Source of the DNA: an uncultured Gammaproteobacteria bacterium | GTDB lineage: Bacteria > Pseudomonadota > Gammaproteobacteria > GCA-002705445 > GCA-002716945 | Length of the DNA: 64,000 nucleotides | Direction: 5' to 3' | Assembly (NCBI GenBank): GCA_902521725.1 | Contig: CABYTF010000001.1 | Location: 186,001-250,000, forward strand | The notes under the pieces: generated by a model | The model's input: the letters and a program-made list of their open reading frames with translations, nothing else | Told to the model about the DNA's origin: nothing | The model's database searches: none | Made by a program: the position numbers and the translations under genes | In this document: positions 17,818 to 28,164 of the stretch, piece after piece | Layout of the letters: each line of letters starts with the position of its first letter | Numbering within the stretch: position 1 is the stretch's first letter

Positions 17818-19436
17818 AAAACTTTTTGCGCATATCGAAAATTACGTTCTTATTCTTTAAGTATGATATTGACAAATATTTAATACGATCAAACCTTATG
17901 GGTAGCAAAAAATATTTGTTTTTTCTTATTCCTTGGAATTTTTTTACTTTTAAAAAAAATATTAACATCGCAGAAAATATTAGGTTGATATGTGAAGATT
18001 TAGGTCCAATTTTTGTAAAACTGGGTCAGATGATATCAACTAGGAAAGATCTTCTAAGCGAAGACATAGCTACTGAACTTGCAAAACTACAAGATAATGT
18101 TACGCCTTTTGATGGTGAGATTGCTAGGAAACTTATTGAGGATGAACTAGGAAAAAATATAAATGACATCTTTGAATCATTTGACTCAAGCCCCATGGCT
18201 TCAGCCTCTATTGCTCAAGTCCATCCAGCTAAACTAAAAACTGGCGAAGATGTAATTGTAAAAGTTGTAAGGCCCGATATAAGATCTAAAATCATTCAAG
18301 ATATTTCACTGATGAAAAAAATTGCCAATTATCTTGAGAATCTATCTGATGATTTCAAAAGAATGCATCTAATTGACATCGTAAATGACTATGAGATGGT
18401 TATTTATGATGAGCTAAACTTAATTAAAGAAGCTGCTAATGCGAAACAGATCCGTAAAAATTTCTTAAACTCAACTAACATATATATTCCTGCAGTGTAT
18501 TGCTCTTATTTAACTAACAAAGTTATGATTATGGAACGTATCTACGGCATTCCGATAAATGATAAGAAATCATTAGAAATGGAGAATATATCTTTTGAGG
18601 ATATTGCAGAAAAATCAGTTGAACTCTTTTTTATCCAGGTCTTTGAACATAATTTCTTTCATGCTGATATGCATCCAGGCAACATATTCATCCAAAAACA
18701 TGATGATTCATTCAGATTTGTATTAGTCGATTTTGGAATAATGGGCTCCCTGAGTGAATTCGATAAAAAGTATTTAGCAGAGAATTTTATTGCTTTTTTC
18801 AATAGAGACTACGCTAGTGTGGCTAGATTGCACGTAGAGTGTGAGTGGGTTCCAAAAGATACAAATATTCCGTCATTGGAGAGCGCTATAAGAGAAAATT
18901 GTGAATGCATGTTAGATAAACCTATCAAAGATGTTTCATTAAGCGACATTATTGTCGGACTTTTTGATACAGCTAGAAGATTCAAATTAGAAGTTCAACC
19001 TCAACTTATCCTTATGCAAAAGACTTTATTATATACAGAAGGGCTTGGAAGAGAATTTAACCCTGAATTAGACCTTTGGAAAACATCGAAACCTATTCTC
19101 GAAAAATGGATGAAAGAACAAAAGGGCCCTAGGGTCATAGCCAAAAAAATATTCACGAACTTTGATGATTACTTAGAGATATTGCCAGAGGTTCCGTCTT
19201 TTTTTAGAAGAATATCAAACCACTACAGTGGAAACTCATCTGATCTAACAAAAAACTTTGAACAATTGAGAATTATCGAAGAAAAGCTTAGCTCGAACAG
19301 AAGAACAAATCATTTTTATTTCTCATTAGTTATCCTGTTGGGAACTTTACTCATACCTTTTGAATATTTTAGTTCATTCAAGGGAGAGCTACTTCTTATA
19401 ATTGCCGCATTACTGTATCTAACCAGACCCAAATGA
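17814..19436 (+). CDS. ubiB: Ubiquinone biosynthesis protein UbiB
   Basis: A 540-residue ADCK/UbiB atypical kinase-like protein required for ubiquinone synthesis. The defining KxGQ motif (KLGQ, 69-72) precedes TRKDLL; the alanine-rich loop MASASIAQVH replaces the glycine-rich loop; catalytic-loop-like HADMHPGN and VDFGIMG follow. Two C-terminal membrane segments (from about 498) anchor it. It is coupled to ubiJ by ATGA and to uvrD by another four-base overlap. Confidence 0.97.
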   Translation: MKNFLRISKITFLFFKYDIDKYLIRSNLMGSKKYLFFLIPWNFFTFKKNINIAENIRLICEDLGPIFVKLGQMISTRKDLLSEDIATELAKLQDNVTPFDGEIARKLIEDELGKNINDIFESFDSSPMASASIAQVHPAKLKTGEDVIVKVVRPDIRSKIIQDISLMKKIANYLENLSDDFKRMHLIDIVNDYEMVIYDELNLIKEAANAKQIRKNFLNSTNIYIPAVYCSYLTNKVMIMERIYGIPINDKKSLEMENISFEDIAEKSVELFFIQVFEHNFFHADMHPGNIFIQKHDDSFRFVLVDFGIMGSLSEFDKKYLAENFIAFFNRDYASVARLHVECEWVPKDTNIPSLESAIRENCECMLDKPIKDVSLSDIIVGLFDTARRFKLEVQPQLILMQKTLLYTEGLGREFNPELDLWKTSKPILEKWMKEQKGPRVIAKKIFTNFDDYLEILPEVPSFFRRISNHYSGNSSDLTKNFEQLRIIEEKLSSNRRTNHFYFSLVILLGTLLIPFEYFSSFKGELLLIIAALLYLTRPK

Positions 19437-21589
19437 GTCAACTAGATTTTGAAAACTCTCTGAATGATCAACAACTCATTGCCGTTAATTGCAATGAGGG
19501 AAACAAGCTTGTTCTAGCAGGTGCTGGCAGCGGGAAGACGCGAGTTCTGACATACAGAATTGCAAAACTGATACAAGACTTCAATGTACGTCCATCAGAT
19601 GTTTTGGCACTAACATTTACCAATAAAGCTTCCAGGGAAATGAAAGACAGGATTGAGTCTATTCTTAAAATATCATCTCAAGGATTATGGTTTGGGACTT
19701 TTCATGGTATTTGTAGAAGAATATTGAAAATACATTGGAGAGAAGCAGAACTATCTGAGAGATTTACAATACTTGATTCTCAGGATCAATTAAGACTGAT
19801 AAAAAGAATACTAAAGGGTAATAATTATGATGAAAAACTCTATGATCCCAAATCAATTCAATCCTTTATCAATCGAAAGAAAGATAATGGACATAGAAGC
19901 GATAACATTAGCGATAAAGATGATGAGGTATATGTAGCTATTTTTAAAGAGTATGAGAATATTCTGAAACAAACAATGTCTGTTGATTTTGCTGATCTAA
20001 TACTAAAAACTTATGAACTTTTTCTCTCTCACAATCAGATCTTGAATTACTACATAAAAAGATTTAAACATATCATGGTTGATGAGTTTCAAGATACTAA
20101 TCTACTGCAATTCAAGCTTTTAAAATTACTAAACAATGACACGGGTTCACTTTATGCAGTTGGTGATGATGATCAATCAATTTATGGATGGAGAGGTGCA
20201 TTGAGTAAAAATATTAGATCATTTACAGATCAATTTACTGACGTTGAAATATTTAAACTTGAACAAAATTACAGATCCACAAATAAGATACTCAAAGTTG
20301 CAAACTCACTGATTTCACATAATAAAAATAGGCTAGGCAAGGAATTATGGACAGCTTCAGAGAGAGGAGAAACAGTAAAAATATTTGAGGCTTATAATAA
20401 CGATGAGGAGTCGTCATTTATTGTGGATAAAATTAAAATGTTAGAGAGAGATGGTTACAAAAAATCAGAAATAGCTATTTTGTACAGAAATAACTTCTTA
20501 TCAAGAAGGCTTGAAGAAGAGCTAAATGGAAGAGGTATACCATACATAATCTATGGCGGTTTCCGATTTTTTGAGAGATCTGAAATTAAAGACATGATTG
20601 CTTATCTAAGGGTTATAGTAAATCCTGACGATGACTCTGCTTTTGAAAGAACCATAAATAATCCACCACGTGGTATAGGTCAAAAAACAATCGATATCAT
20701 AAGAAAATTTGCAAAAGCAGATAACCGATCATTATGGAAGACAATAAAATCTTTCCAAAATCAAAATAACGATGAAATATCATCACGTGTAAAAACATCA
20801 TTAACAAATTACATTTCACTTATTGAGATTATATCTAACGAAATTAATGACTTATCATTGGATGAGATATTGGTAAAAATTTATAAAGAATCAAAACTTA
20901 AGTCATATTACTCTGAACAAAAAGGTGAGGAGGCTATATCTAAACAGGAAAATATAGAAGAGCTGTTTATCACAGCAGAGAATTTTATAAAAAATAACTA
21001 TGATAGTGAGAATATCATTGACGATTTTCTAGATAATGCTGCTCTTGAAGCAGGTGACTACCAATCAAAATTAGATAATGATCCTGTACAACTAATGACA
21101 ATTCACTCAGCGAAAGGATTGGAGTTCCCAGTTGTATTTTTAACAGGTTTAGAAGAGGGTATTTTCCCAAACGAGAACCGAAAGAGTGGAGAAGATTTTC
21201 TCGAAGAAGAGAGAAGGCTATGCTACGTGGCTATTACAAGAGCTATGAAATCTTTGTACATTACATTTGCTAATGCTCGATATCTACATGGTTCCTATAA
21301 TTATCTTATGCCATCAAGGTTTATCAGTGAGATTCCTGATGAGCTACTAGAGAGTGTTAAATCTGATAACTACCAACATGTTAAAAGTAAAAATGTTATT
21401 CCAATGAGAAAAAAAGATGATCATAAACATGGCTTTAAGATAGGTCAGAGAGTGAAGCATCAAAAATTTGGCAGTGGTGTAGTATTGAGCTACGAGGGAG
21501 AAGATGATAATTTAAAGCTCTACATCAATTTCGAGGACTATGGATCTAAATGGCTTGTGCTCACCTACGCTCATCTTGAGTTTTTATAA
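19433..21589 (+). CDS. uvrD: DNA helicase II
   Basis: A 718-residue superfamily 1A helicase with Walker A AGAGSGKT at 29-36, motif II VDEFQDTN, motif III GDDDQSIYGWRGA, motif IV QNYRS and motif VI CYVAITRA. The C-terminal part GFKIGQRVKHQKFG...VVLSY is the UvrD Tudor-like domain used for RNA polymerase contact. It acts in mismatch and nucleotide excision repair. It is the most distal gene of the plus-strand ubi run, overlapping ubiB by four bases, and dctP follows directly without a gap. Confidence 0.96.
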   Translation: MSQLDFENSLNDQQLIAVNCNEGNKLVLAGAGSGKTRVLTYRIAKLIQDFNVRPSDVLALTFTNKASREMKDRIESILKISSQGLWFGTFHGICRRILKIHWREAELSERFTILDSQDQLRLIKRILKGNNYDEKLYDPKSIQSFINRKKDNGHRSDNISDKDDEVYVAIFKEYENILKQTMSVDFADLILKTYELFLSHNQILNYYIKRFKHIMVDEFQDTNLLQFKLLKLLNNDTGSLYAVGDDDQSIYGWRGALSKNIRSFTDQFTDVEIFKLEQNYRSTNKILKVANSLISHNKNRLGKELWTASERGETVKIFEAYNNDEESSFIVDKIKMLERDGYKKSEIAILYRNNFLSRRLEEELNGRGIPYIIYGGFRFFERSEIKDMIAYLRVIVNPDDDSAFERTINNPPRGIGQKTIDIIRKFAKADNRSLWKTIKSFQNQNNDEISSRVKTSLTNYISLIEIISNEINDLSLDEILVKIYKESKLKSYYSEQKGEEAISKQENIEELFITAENFIKNNYDSENIIDDFLDNAALEAGDYQSKLDNDPVQLMTIHSAKGLEFPVVFLTGLEEGIFPNENRKSGEDFLEEERRLCYVAITRAMKSLYITFANARYLHGSYNYLMPSRFISEIPDELLESVKSDNYQHVKSKNVIPMRKKDDHKHGFKIGQRVKHQKFGSGVVLSYEGEDDNLKLYINFEDYGSKWLVLTYAHLEFL

Positions 21590-22669
21590 ATGAATAATAG
21601 ACGCAAATTCTTCAAATCACTTGGATTATTATCAGCAACTGCATTAGTTGGTGGACTTCATCCGAAAAATTCACTAGCTAAAACAAAAATTAAATGGAAA
21701 ATGGTTACTTCATGGCCTAAGAATTTCCCAGGGCTAGGGGCAGGTGCTGAGACTCTCGCAAGATATATCAACAATTTGTCTGATGGAAGCCTAGAGGTAA
21801 AGGTCTTCGGGGCGAATGAATTAGTTCCTCCATTAGGTGTATTTGATTTTGTTTCCTCAGGCGGCGCAGAAATGGGACACTCTGGCGCATATTATTGGAA
21901 AGGCAAAACAGAAGCTGCACAATTCTTCTCGTCAGTGCCATTTGGCATGACCGCGCAAGAGATGAACTCATGGTTATATTACGGAGATGGCATAAAACTG
22001 TGGGAAGAAGTTTATGAAAATTTTAATTTAATTCCAAGGCCAGCCGGCAATACAGGTGTCCAAATGGGAGGCTGGTTTAATAAAGAGATAAATACAACTA
22101 ATGATTTAAAAGGACTTAAAATGAGGATACCTGGACTTGGTGGGGAGGTACTTGCAAGAGCTGGAGGAACACCATTTACACTGGCAGGAGCTGAGATATT
22201 CACCTCATTACAAACAGGTGTGATAGATGCGACTGAGTGGGTTGGCCCATACAATGACAGGGCTTTTGGTTTGCACAAGGCAGCAAAATACTATTACTAT
22301 CCAGGATGGCATGAACCAGGACCATCATTGGAATGTATTATCAATAAAGATGCTTACGATAGCTTATCAGATCAACATAAATCTATTATCGATATAGCTT
22401 GTAAGGCAGCAAATGTTGATATGATCTCTGATTACATGGCTAAAAACTATCAAGCTCTAGAATTTTTTAAGAAGGAAAAGGTTCAGATTAAACAGTTCCC
22501 AGCTGAAGTACTGTCAAAATTAAATAAAATCAGTGATGAGATATTACTTGAACTAAGTCAAAAAAATAATCTATCTAAGAAAGTTTATGGTTCTTATGTC
22601 AATTTTTTGAATAGGGTTAGGCCTTGGACTTTGATATCTGAGGATGCCTACTTGAGCTCATTTAAGTAG
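21590..22669 (+). CDS. dctP: TRAP transporter substrate-binding protein (TakP-like)
   Basis: A 359-residue periplasmic binding protein of the DctP/TakP class. The N-terminus NNRRKFFKSLG resembles a twin-arginine signal, with a hydrophobic run ending near NSLAKT. The mature body has WKMVTSWPKNFPGLG, ATEWVGPYND and YYYYPGWHEPG, features characteristic of the TakP group, whose studied member binds 2-oxoacids. The ligand here is an inference: 2-oxoacid or related carboxylate. It begins at the base after the uvrD stop, while the membrane subunits lie on the opposite strand, and its last 12 bases overlap dctM. Confidence 0.92.
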   Translation: MNNRRKFFKSLGLLSATALVGGLHPKNSLAKTKIKWKMVTSWPKNFPGLGAGAETLARYINNLSDGSLEVKVFGANELVPPLGVFDFVSSGGAEMGHSGAYYWKGKTEAAQFFSSVPFGMTAQEMNSWLYYGDGIKLWEEVYENFNLIPRPAGNTGVQMGGWFNKEINTTNDLKGLKMRIPGLGGEVLARAGGTPFTLAGAEIFTSLQTGVIDATEWVGPYNDRAFGLHKAAKYYYYPGWHEPGPSLECIINKDAYDSLSDQHKSIIDIACKAANVDMISDYMAKNYQALEFFKKEKVQIKQFPAEVLSKLNKISDEILLELSQKNNLSKKVYGSYVNFLNRVRPWTLISEDAYLSSFK

Positions 22670-23995
22670 TAGTTCTGGAAGGAAAGTCGCTAAGCTTGGA
22701 AAGGTAAACACACAAATCATTAAAATCACCTGGATGATCAAGAAGGGTACAATGCCTTTATAGATTTCGATAGTATTCACATCACGCGGTAAAACTCCTC
22801 TGAGGTAAAACAAAGAAAAGCCGAATGGTGGCGTTATAAATGATGTCTGTAACACAAGTGCGATTAAAATACCCAACCAGAGAGGGTCAAAGCCAAGAGT
22901 AAATAGCGCAGGACCAATTAGAGGGATTACAATAAATGTGATTTCAATGAAATCTAAGATAAAGCCTAATAAAAACATGATGATAAGCACAATAATAAGA
23001 GTTAGAGTTTTATCATTAGGCAACTCAACTAATAATTTATGAATAAATTCTTCGCCTTCTAGTCCTCTGAAGACCAGAGAGAATAAAATGGCACCTATAA
23101 GAATCATAAAAACCATCGAAGTTAGCTTAATAGAGTCATAGACGCAATTATCAAGAATATCTTTTGATAGATCCTTCCTGCCATAAGCTATTATGATTGC
23201 TCCTAGTGCACCTATACCAGCCGCCTCAGAAGGAGTAGCAACCCCAAAAATAATAGAGCCTAAAACGACAAACATCAAACCAAGCGGATAAATGATATTG
23301 AAAAGATTAAACTTTTTGTTGTTGGTTTTCTCAATTGATTTAATCTTGAGAGTTTTCAAATAAACTATATACAAAAGAGGTAGGATGAGCCCTGGTAGAA
23401 TAGCGCCAACAAATAGATCTGCGATTGTTATCGTTTCTGGGCTGAAGACTCCCATATTCAACTGAGCTTGCTGATATGATGAAGACAATACATCTGCAAG
23501 TAAGATTAAAACTAGAGACGGTGGGATAACTTGCCCTAATGTTCCCGAAGCGCAAATCGTTCCAGAGGCAAGACTGGGAGAATAACCATTTTTTATAAGT
23601 ACAGGGTAAGTTAGTAGGCCTAGGGTAACTACACTTGCTCCGACTATTCCGGTACTTGCAGCCATTAATGCTCCAACAACAACTACTGATATTGCATAGC
23701 CACTATCTGTTTCATTGAACATTGCATTCATATCATGTATGAGATTTTCTGCAATCTTTGTTTTCTCTAATATCAAGCCCATAAAAATGAATAATGGAAC
23801 TGCAAGAAGATTTTGGTTACCCATAACACCATATAGTCTATTAGGAAAGGCCATCAAAAAAGAATAGTCAAAATATCCAAAGGTTACACCTATAAGAGCA
23901 AACAAAAGTGAAATACCAGATAGAATAAAAGCTACAGGGAAACCGCTTAGAAGAAATAGAAAAGTTATGACTAAAAAAATAATAATGATTTCCAT
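22658..23995 (-). CDS. dctM: TRAP transporter large permease
   Basis: A 445-residue DctM/TrapM permease with about twelve membrane segments. Family patterns include FPVAFILSGISLLFALIG at the N-terminus, PLFIFMGLILEKT, GIVGASVVTLGLL, GTICASGTLGQVIPPS and a C-terminal VLQTSFITPPFGFSLFYLRGV. It provides Na+-coupled transport of ligand delivered by a DctP protein. It begins immediately after dctQ on the same strand and is the last gene of the thrB-dctQ-dctM unit. Confidence 0.95.
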   Translation of the reverse strand: MEIIIIFLVITFLFLLSGFPVAFILSGISLLFALIGVTFGYFDYSFLMAFPNRLYGVMGNQNLLAVPLFIFMGLILEKTKIAENLIHDMNAMFNETDSGYAISVVVVGALMAASTGIVGASVVTLGLLTYPVLIKNGYSPSLASGTICASGTLGQVIPPSLVLILLADVLSSSYQQAQLNMGVFSPETITIADLFVGAILPGLILPLLYIVYLKTLKIKSIEKTNNKKFNLFNIIYPLGLMFVVLGSIIFGVATPSEAAGIGALGAIIIAYGRKDLSKDILDNCVYDSIKLTSMVFMILIGAILFSLVFRGLEGEEFIHKLLVELPNDKTLTLIIVLIIMFLLGFILDFIEITFIVIPLIGPALFTLGFDPLWLGILIALVLQTSFITPPFGFSLFYLRGVLPRDVNTIEIYKGIVPFLIIQVILMICVFTFPSLATFLPELLLK

Positions 23996-24463
23996 TTATT
24001 TTATCTCAATTAGTCTTTTTAAAGCTTGCAATAAAATTAATAATGCAAATATATAAATAGATGCTTTTAGAAGATAAGTGAAAGGCAAACCACCTGGTTC
24101 ACTTGACCCTTCCAACATACCCCAAGATCTAAGAATCATTGGACTGCTCTCATAGATAACAAAGATACAAAAAGGAATTACGAGAAGAACCAACCCTAAC
24201 ATTTCTATTACTCTTTTTATTTTTTCATCCAGTTTATTTGAAATCACATCAATGCGAACATGTTTATCATCTTTTAAACATATTGATATACCGAAAAGAA
24301 AAACGAAAGCATGCATGTACATAACAAGTTCTTGCATAAAAATAAAGTTGATATTGAATACATATCTAAGAAAAACATTTAAAATAACTAGAGTAAACAT
24401 CACATAAAAACACTGTTTAGTAATAACATGTGACCAATGAGTAATCTTATCGAATATTTTCAC
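23996..24463 (-). CDS. dctQ: TRAP transporter small permease
   Basis: A 155-residue DctQ-type membrane protein with four hydrophobic segments, and the typical pattern LQ-like NFIFMQELVMYMHAFVFLFG followed by KDDKHVRIDV. It forms the permease complex with DctM. Its start overlaps the thrB stop by four bases (ATGA), and it ends one base before dctM, so the three are one transcript. Its substrate is set by the DctP partner, most likely the gene that converges on dctM. Confidence 0.92.
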   Translation of the reverse strand: MKIFDKITHWSHVITKQCFYVMFTLVILNVFLRYVFNINFIFMQELVMYMHAFVFLFGISICLKDDKHVRIDVISNKLDEKIKRVIEMLGLVLLVIPFCIFVIYESSPMILRSWGMLEGSSEPGGLPFTYLLKASIYIFALLILLQALKRLIEIK

Positions 24464-25386
24464 TTTTGCTCGATTCTCTTCAATAAAATATTTTCGAAAA
24501 TATTTGGGTCTTTGATGTGTGTGATTTCTCCTACTTTAGGGAAAATCATATCCGTTAACCTTGACAGATAGAATCTTAATGCGGCTGCAACCATCGCGTT
24601 ATTCATATATTTCATCTCTTTTTTATTAATTCCTCTAATTGAGTTGTAGCTTGAGATTAGATTTGTAAACCTTCCTTGATGTATTGTACCGTCTTTATTT
24701 ATACACCAGTCATTAGCTATCACTGCTAATTCATAGATTAATGGTCCGTTAAATGAATAATAATAATCTATTATCCCTGTGACTTTATTTTTACTAGCGA
24801 GTACATTATCTCTGAACAGATCAGAATGAATAACTCCATATGGTAAATCTAGATTGAAAAGTTTCTCAAAAATTCTATGCGAGTATTTAAGAAGTTCTAA
24901 TTGATCAGAGGTTATATGATTCTTAATTTTATTTATAGTCTTCTCAACCCATACTATATCTCTACTATTTGGTATTTTGGTTTTTAATTTCATTCCTGAT
25001 ATATGAAACTTTCCTATGAGCCCCCCGAGAGATTTACAAAGTTGATTACTAGTATTTTCAACAGTTTTCCCTGATAGTTTTTTCATTATTGAACAAGGCT
25101 TATTTTTGACCAGCGTAAGGATATCTCCAGTCTTCGTAGACATTATCTCTGGAGAGCATAAACCATCACTTGAAAAGAAATTCATTAACTTTAGATATTT
25201 AGTAACTTTGGATTTTTTGATATCTTCAAATATTGTCAGAACATATTTCCCGCTTGAGGTGTTTATAAAATAATTTGTGTTGGTTATTCCTTCTGAAATT
25301 CCCTTGAATGACTGTAAGGTACCAATGTCATAACTACTGAGGATTCTTATGACATCTTTGTTTTTTAGAATTGTGTATACAGACAT
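24460..25386 (-). CDS. thrB: Homoserine kinase (APH-like type)
   Basis: A 308-residue kinase of the aminoglycoside-phosphotransferase-like fold used for homoserine in Pseudomonas-type bacteria, not the GHMP kinase of enterobacteria. The family N-terminus MSVYTIL...SYDIGTLQSFKGISEGITNTNY fixes the start at 25386; an upstream ATG at 25446 would add 20 non-conserved residues and overlap polA. The Brenner motif HSDLFRDN and the magnesium-binding GIIDYYYS are intact. It makes O-phosphohomoserine for threonine. It is divergent from polA, a pairing also known to me from Pseudomonas. Confidence 0.92.
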   Translation of the reverse strand: MSVYTILKNKDVIRILSSYDIGTLQSFKGISEGITNTNYFINTSSGKYVLTIFEDIKKSKVTKYLKLMNFFSSDGLCSPEIMSTKTGDILTLVKNKPCSIMKKLSGKTVENTSNQLCKSLGGLIGKFHISGMKLKTKIPNSRDIVWVEKTINKIKNHITSDQLELLKYSHRIFEKLFNLDLPYGVIHSDLFRDNVLASKNKVTGIIDYYYSFNGPLIYELAVIANDWCINKDGTIHQGRFTNLISSYNSIRGINKKEMKYMNNAMVAAALRFYLSRLTDMIFPKVGEITHIKDPNIFENILLKRIEQK

Positions 25387-25434
25387 GTAATTATGATATA
25401 TAACTTTTAATGAACAAACGATATCTAAATTTAT

Positions 25435-28119
25435 ATGGTTTTCCAAGAAGAAAATGCCGATAATTTTATAATCATTGATGGGTCATCCTATCTCTACAGA
25501 GCATTCTATGCTCTGCCAAACCTCAAAACATCCACAGGCTTGAATTCTGGAGCGATTCATGGCTTTGCTAACATGTTGAATCGTATAATCAATGAGTACA
25601 GCCCTAAACATCTGGTTATGGTTTTTGATGCAAAAGGAAAGAATTTTAGACACGATATTTACAATGAATACAAAGCAAACAGAAATTCTATGCCAGCTGA
25701 GTTATCTGAGCAGACAGGAGCGATTATTAATCTTGTTGAAGCTCTCGGTGTAAAGGTTATACAAGAAAAAGGTGTAGAAGCAGATGACGTAATTGCGTCT
25801 ATAGCAAGACAAATTAAAATAAAGAACTCTAAAACAATCGTATCTTCTGGAGATAAAGATTTAGCTCAACTTGTAGACGATAATACTATATTAATGAATA
25901 ACTTTGATTCCAAAGTACTTGACGTTGAGGGCGTAAAAGAGAAGTTTGGAGTAAAGCCTAGTCAAATATTTGACTATCTGTGCCTTGTTGGTGATACATC
26001 AGATAATATTCCTGGGGTACCTAAAGTTGGACCTAAAACTGCAGTTACATTACTAGAACAATATAATGATCTCGATAACATAATCAAAAATTCATCTCAA
26101 CTAAAAGGTAAACTAAAAGAAAATATTGAGTCGTCACTGGAGACTATTGAGTTGGCAAAGAAATTAGTAGCTCTCAAAGATAATTTAAAGTTATCTCTTG
26201 ATCCAGATCAGCTCAAAAGGGGCTCAGCTGATAAGGCAAAACTGGAAACAATAATAAAAAAGTATGAACTCAAAACATTATCTGAAAAACTGAATATTAA
26301 ACCCAAAAAGGAGATTATAAAAAAAGATTACAATTTAATTAAAAACCTCAGAGAATTAAAAAAAATTATAAAGGAATGTAAGCTGAACAAAATATATTCT
26401 TTTGATACAGAGACTACATCGCTCGATTTCCATAAGGCAGAACTTGTTGGATTTAGTTTGAGCTATAAAAATAATTTAAGTTTCTATTGTCCTTTAAGTC
26501 ATAATTCTGCTGAGGATATCAATTTACCGTTTGATGATACCTTGGATATACTAAGAGAGTTACTCGAAGATAAAAGTTTAACCGTCATAGGCCAGAATCT
26601 TAAGTACGATATTAATGTTCTCAAAAAGTATTCTATGATTTTTAAAAACAGGATAGAGGATACGATGCTTATGTCCTATGTTATAAGTTCCAGCGGTAAG
26701 CATGACATGGATACACTATCATCAAAATTCCTTGATCATAAACCAATCTCATATGAAAGCGTTGCTGGGAAAGGTAAAGACCAAATATCTTTTGCGGATG
26801 TCGAAATATCTAAAGCAGTCGAATATGCCTGTGAAGATGCTGATTTAACATTCCTACTTTATCAAAAGTTGAGTACACTTCTTAAAAAAGACAAAAAATT
26901 ACATAAAATCTATACAGAAATTGAAATCAAGCTGATGCTGATAATTGCAGACATGGAGTATATAGGTGTCTCCTTAAATAATAAAGAATTGAGTATGCAA
27001 TCACAAAATTTAGCAAAGCGTATTGATAAGATTGAAAAAAAAATCTATAAGATTTCTGGTAGAGAATTTAACATAAGTTCTCCAAAACAAATTCAAGAAA
27101 TATTTTATGATGAATTAAAACTTCCTATTTTAAAAAAAACACCAAAAGGACAGCCTTCAACTAATGAAGATGTAATGTCACAATTAGCCGAAGATCACGA
27201 ATTACCCAATTTAGTACTGTCTTATAGGAATTTATTAAAATTAAAAAATACATATACAGATAAACTTGGTGATCAAGTCAGTAATATTTCTAATAGATTA
27301 CATACATCATATAATCAGACCATCACAATTACTGGACGTCTTTCATCTTCATCACCTAATTTGCAAAACATACCAATAAGAACAGATGATGGAAAAAAAA
27401 TCAGATCTGCATTCATTCCGCGAGAGGGGTATAAACTCTTCTCAGCAGATTACTCACAGATTGAGCTAAGAATTATGGCTCACCTAGCAAAAGATCCCGC
27501 CATGATTGAGAGTTTCTTAACCGGTGAAGATATCCACTCATCAACTGCGAGGAAAGTTTTCAACATTAAAGACGAGCCATCAAGTGATCAACGGAGAGCA
27601 GCAAAAGCAATAAATTTTGGACTAATCTATGGAATATCAGCATACGGTCTAGCTAAGCAACTGAAGATAGATAACGTTGAGGCAAAAGGTATTATTGATA
27701 CATACTTTGCTAAATACAAAAGAGTGAAAGAATTTATGGAGGAGTTAAAAGAATTAGCAAGCAAACAAGAATATGTTGAGACTATGCATGGACGCAAAGT
27801 ATTCTTGCCTAATATCAGTCACTCAAACTTTCAAGTTAGGAGCGCAGCAGAGAGGACAGCTATTAATGCACCTATTCAGGGTACTGCTGCCGATATCATA
27901 AAAATTGCTATGATCAACATTAAGGAATGGTTGATTAAAGAGGATATCCATAATGTTTTTATGATAATGCAAGTTCATGATGAGCTTGTGTTTGAAATCG
28001 AAGACTCAGATATTCATAAATATGGAGATAAAATTTCTGACCTTATGGGTTCAGCTGAAAAACTCAGTGTCCCACTCCTTGTCAACACATTCAGCGGTTC
28101 AAACTGGCAAGAGACTTAA
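25435..28119 (+). CDS. polA: DNA polymerase I
   Basis: An 894-residue three-domain polymerase. The 5' nuclease region (1 to about 290) begins IIIDGSSYLYRAFY. The 3'-5' exonuclease domain retains the DxE metal ligands (SFDTETTSLD near 323), so proofreading is likely. The polymerase domain has GRLSSSSPNLQNIP, DYSQIELRIMAHLA, RRAAKAINFGLIYGIS and the catalytic VHDELVFE. It fills gaps and removes RNA primers. It is divergent from thrB, 48 bases away, and followed by cytochrome c4 under its own promoter. Confidence 0.98.
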   Translation: MVFQEENADNFIIIDGSSYLYRAFYALPNLKTSTGLNSGAIHGFANMLNRIINEYSPKHLVMVFDAKGKNFRHDIYNEYKANRNSMPAELSEQTGAIINLVEALGVKVIQEKGVEADDVIASIARQIKIKNSKTIVSSGDKDLAQLVDDNTILMNNFDSKVLDVEGVKEKFGVKPSQIFDYLCLVGDTSDNIPGVPKVGPKTAVTLLEQYNDLDNIIKNSSQLKGKLKENIESSLETIELAKKLVALKDNLKLSLDPDQLKRGSADKAKLETIIKKYELKTLSEKLNIKPKKEIIKKDYNLIKNLRELKKIIKECKLNKIYSFDTETTSLDFHKAELVGFSLSYKNNLSFYCPLSHNSAEDINLPFDDTLDILRELLEDKSLTVIGQNLKYDINVLKKYSMIFKNRIEDTMLMSYVISSSGKHDMDTLSSKFLDHKPISYESVAGKGKDQISFADVEISKAVEYACEDADLTFLLYQKLSTLLKKDKKLHKIYTEIEIKLMLIIADMEYIGVSLNNKELSMQSQNLAKRIDKIEKKIYKISGREFNISSPKQIQEIFYDELKLPILKKTPKGQPSTNEDVMSQLAEDHELPNLVLSYRNLLKLKNTYTDKLGDQVSNISNRLHTSYNQTITITGRLSSSSPNLQNIPIRTDDGKKIRSAFIPREGYKLFSADYSQIELRIMAHLAKDPAMIESFLTGEDIHSSTARKVFNIKDEPSSDQRRAAKAINFGLIYGISAYGLAKQLKIDNVEAKGIIDTYFAKYKRVKEFMEELKELASKQEYVETMHGRKVFLPNISHSNFQVRSAAERTAINAPIQGTAADIIKIAMINIKEWLIKEDIHNVFMIMQVHDELVFEIEDSDIHKYGDKISDLMGSAEKLSVPLLVNTFSGSNWQET

Positions 28120-28129
28120 ATTGCATTCA

Positions 28130-28157
28130 TTGCACTAAAAAATTATTTCGCTATAAT
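28130..28157 (+). promoter_or_regulatory. Sigma-70 promoter of cytochrome c4, leaderless
   Basis: TTGCAC (-35, 28130-28135), a 16-base spacer and a perfect TATAAT (-10, 28152-28157). Only seven bases separate the -10 box from the ATG at 28165, so the expected transcription start is the ATG itself. No Shine-Dalgarno is present. Confidence 0.65.
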
Positions 28158-28164
28158 TAGCCCA

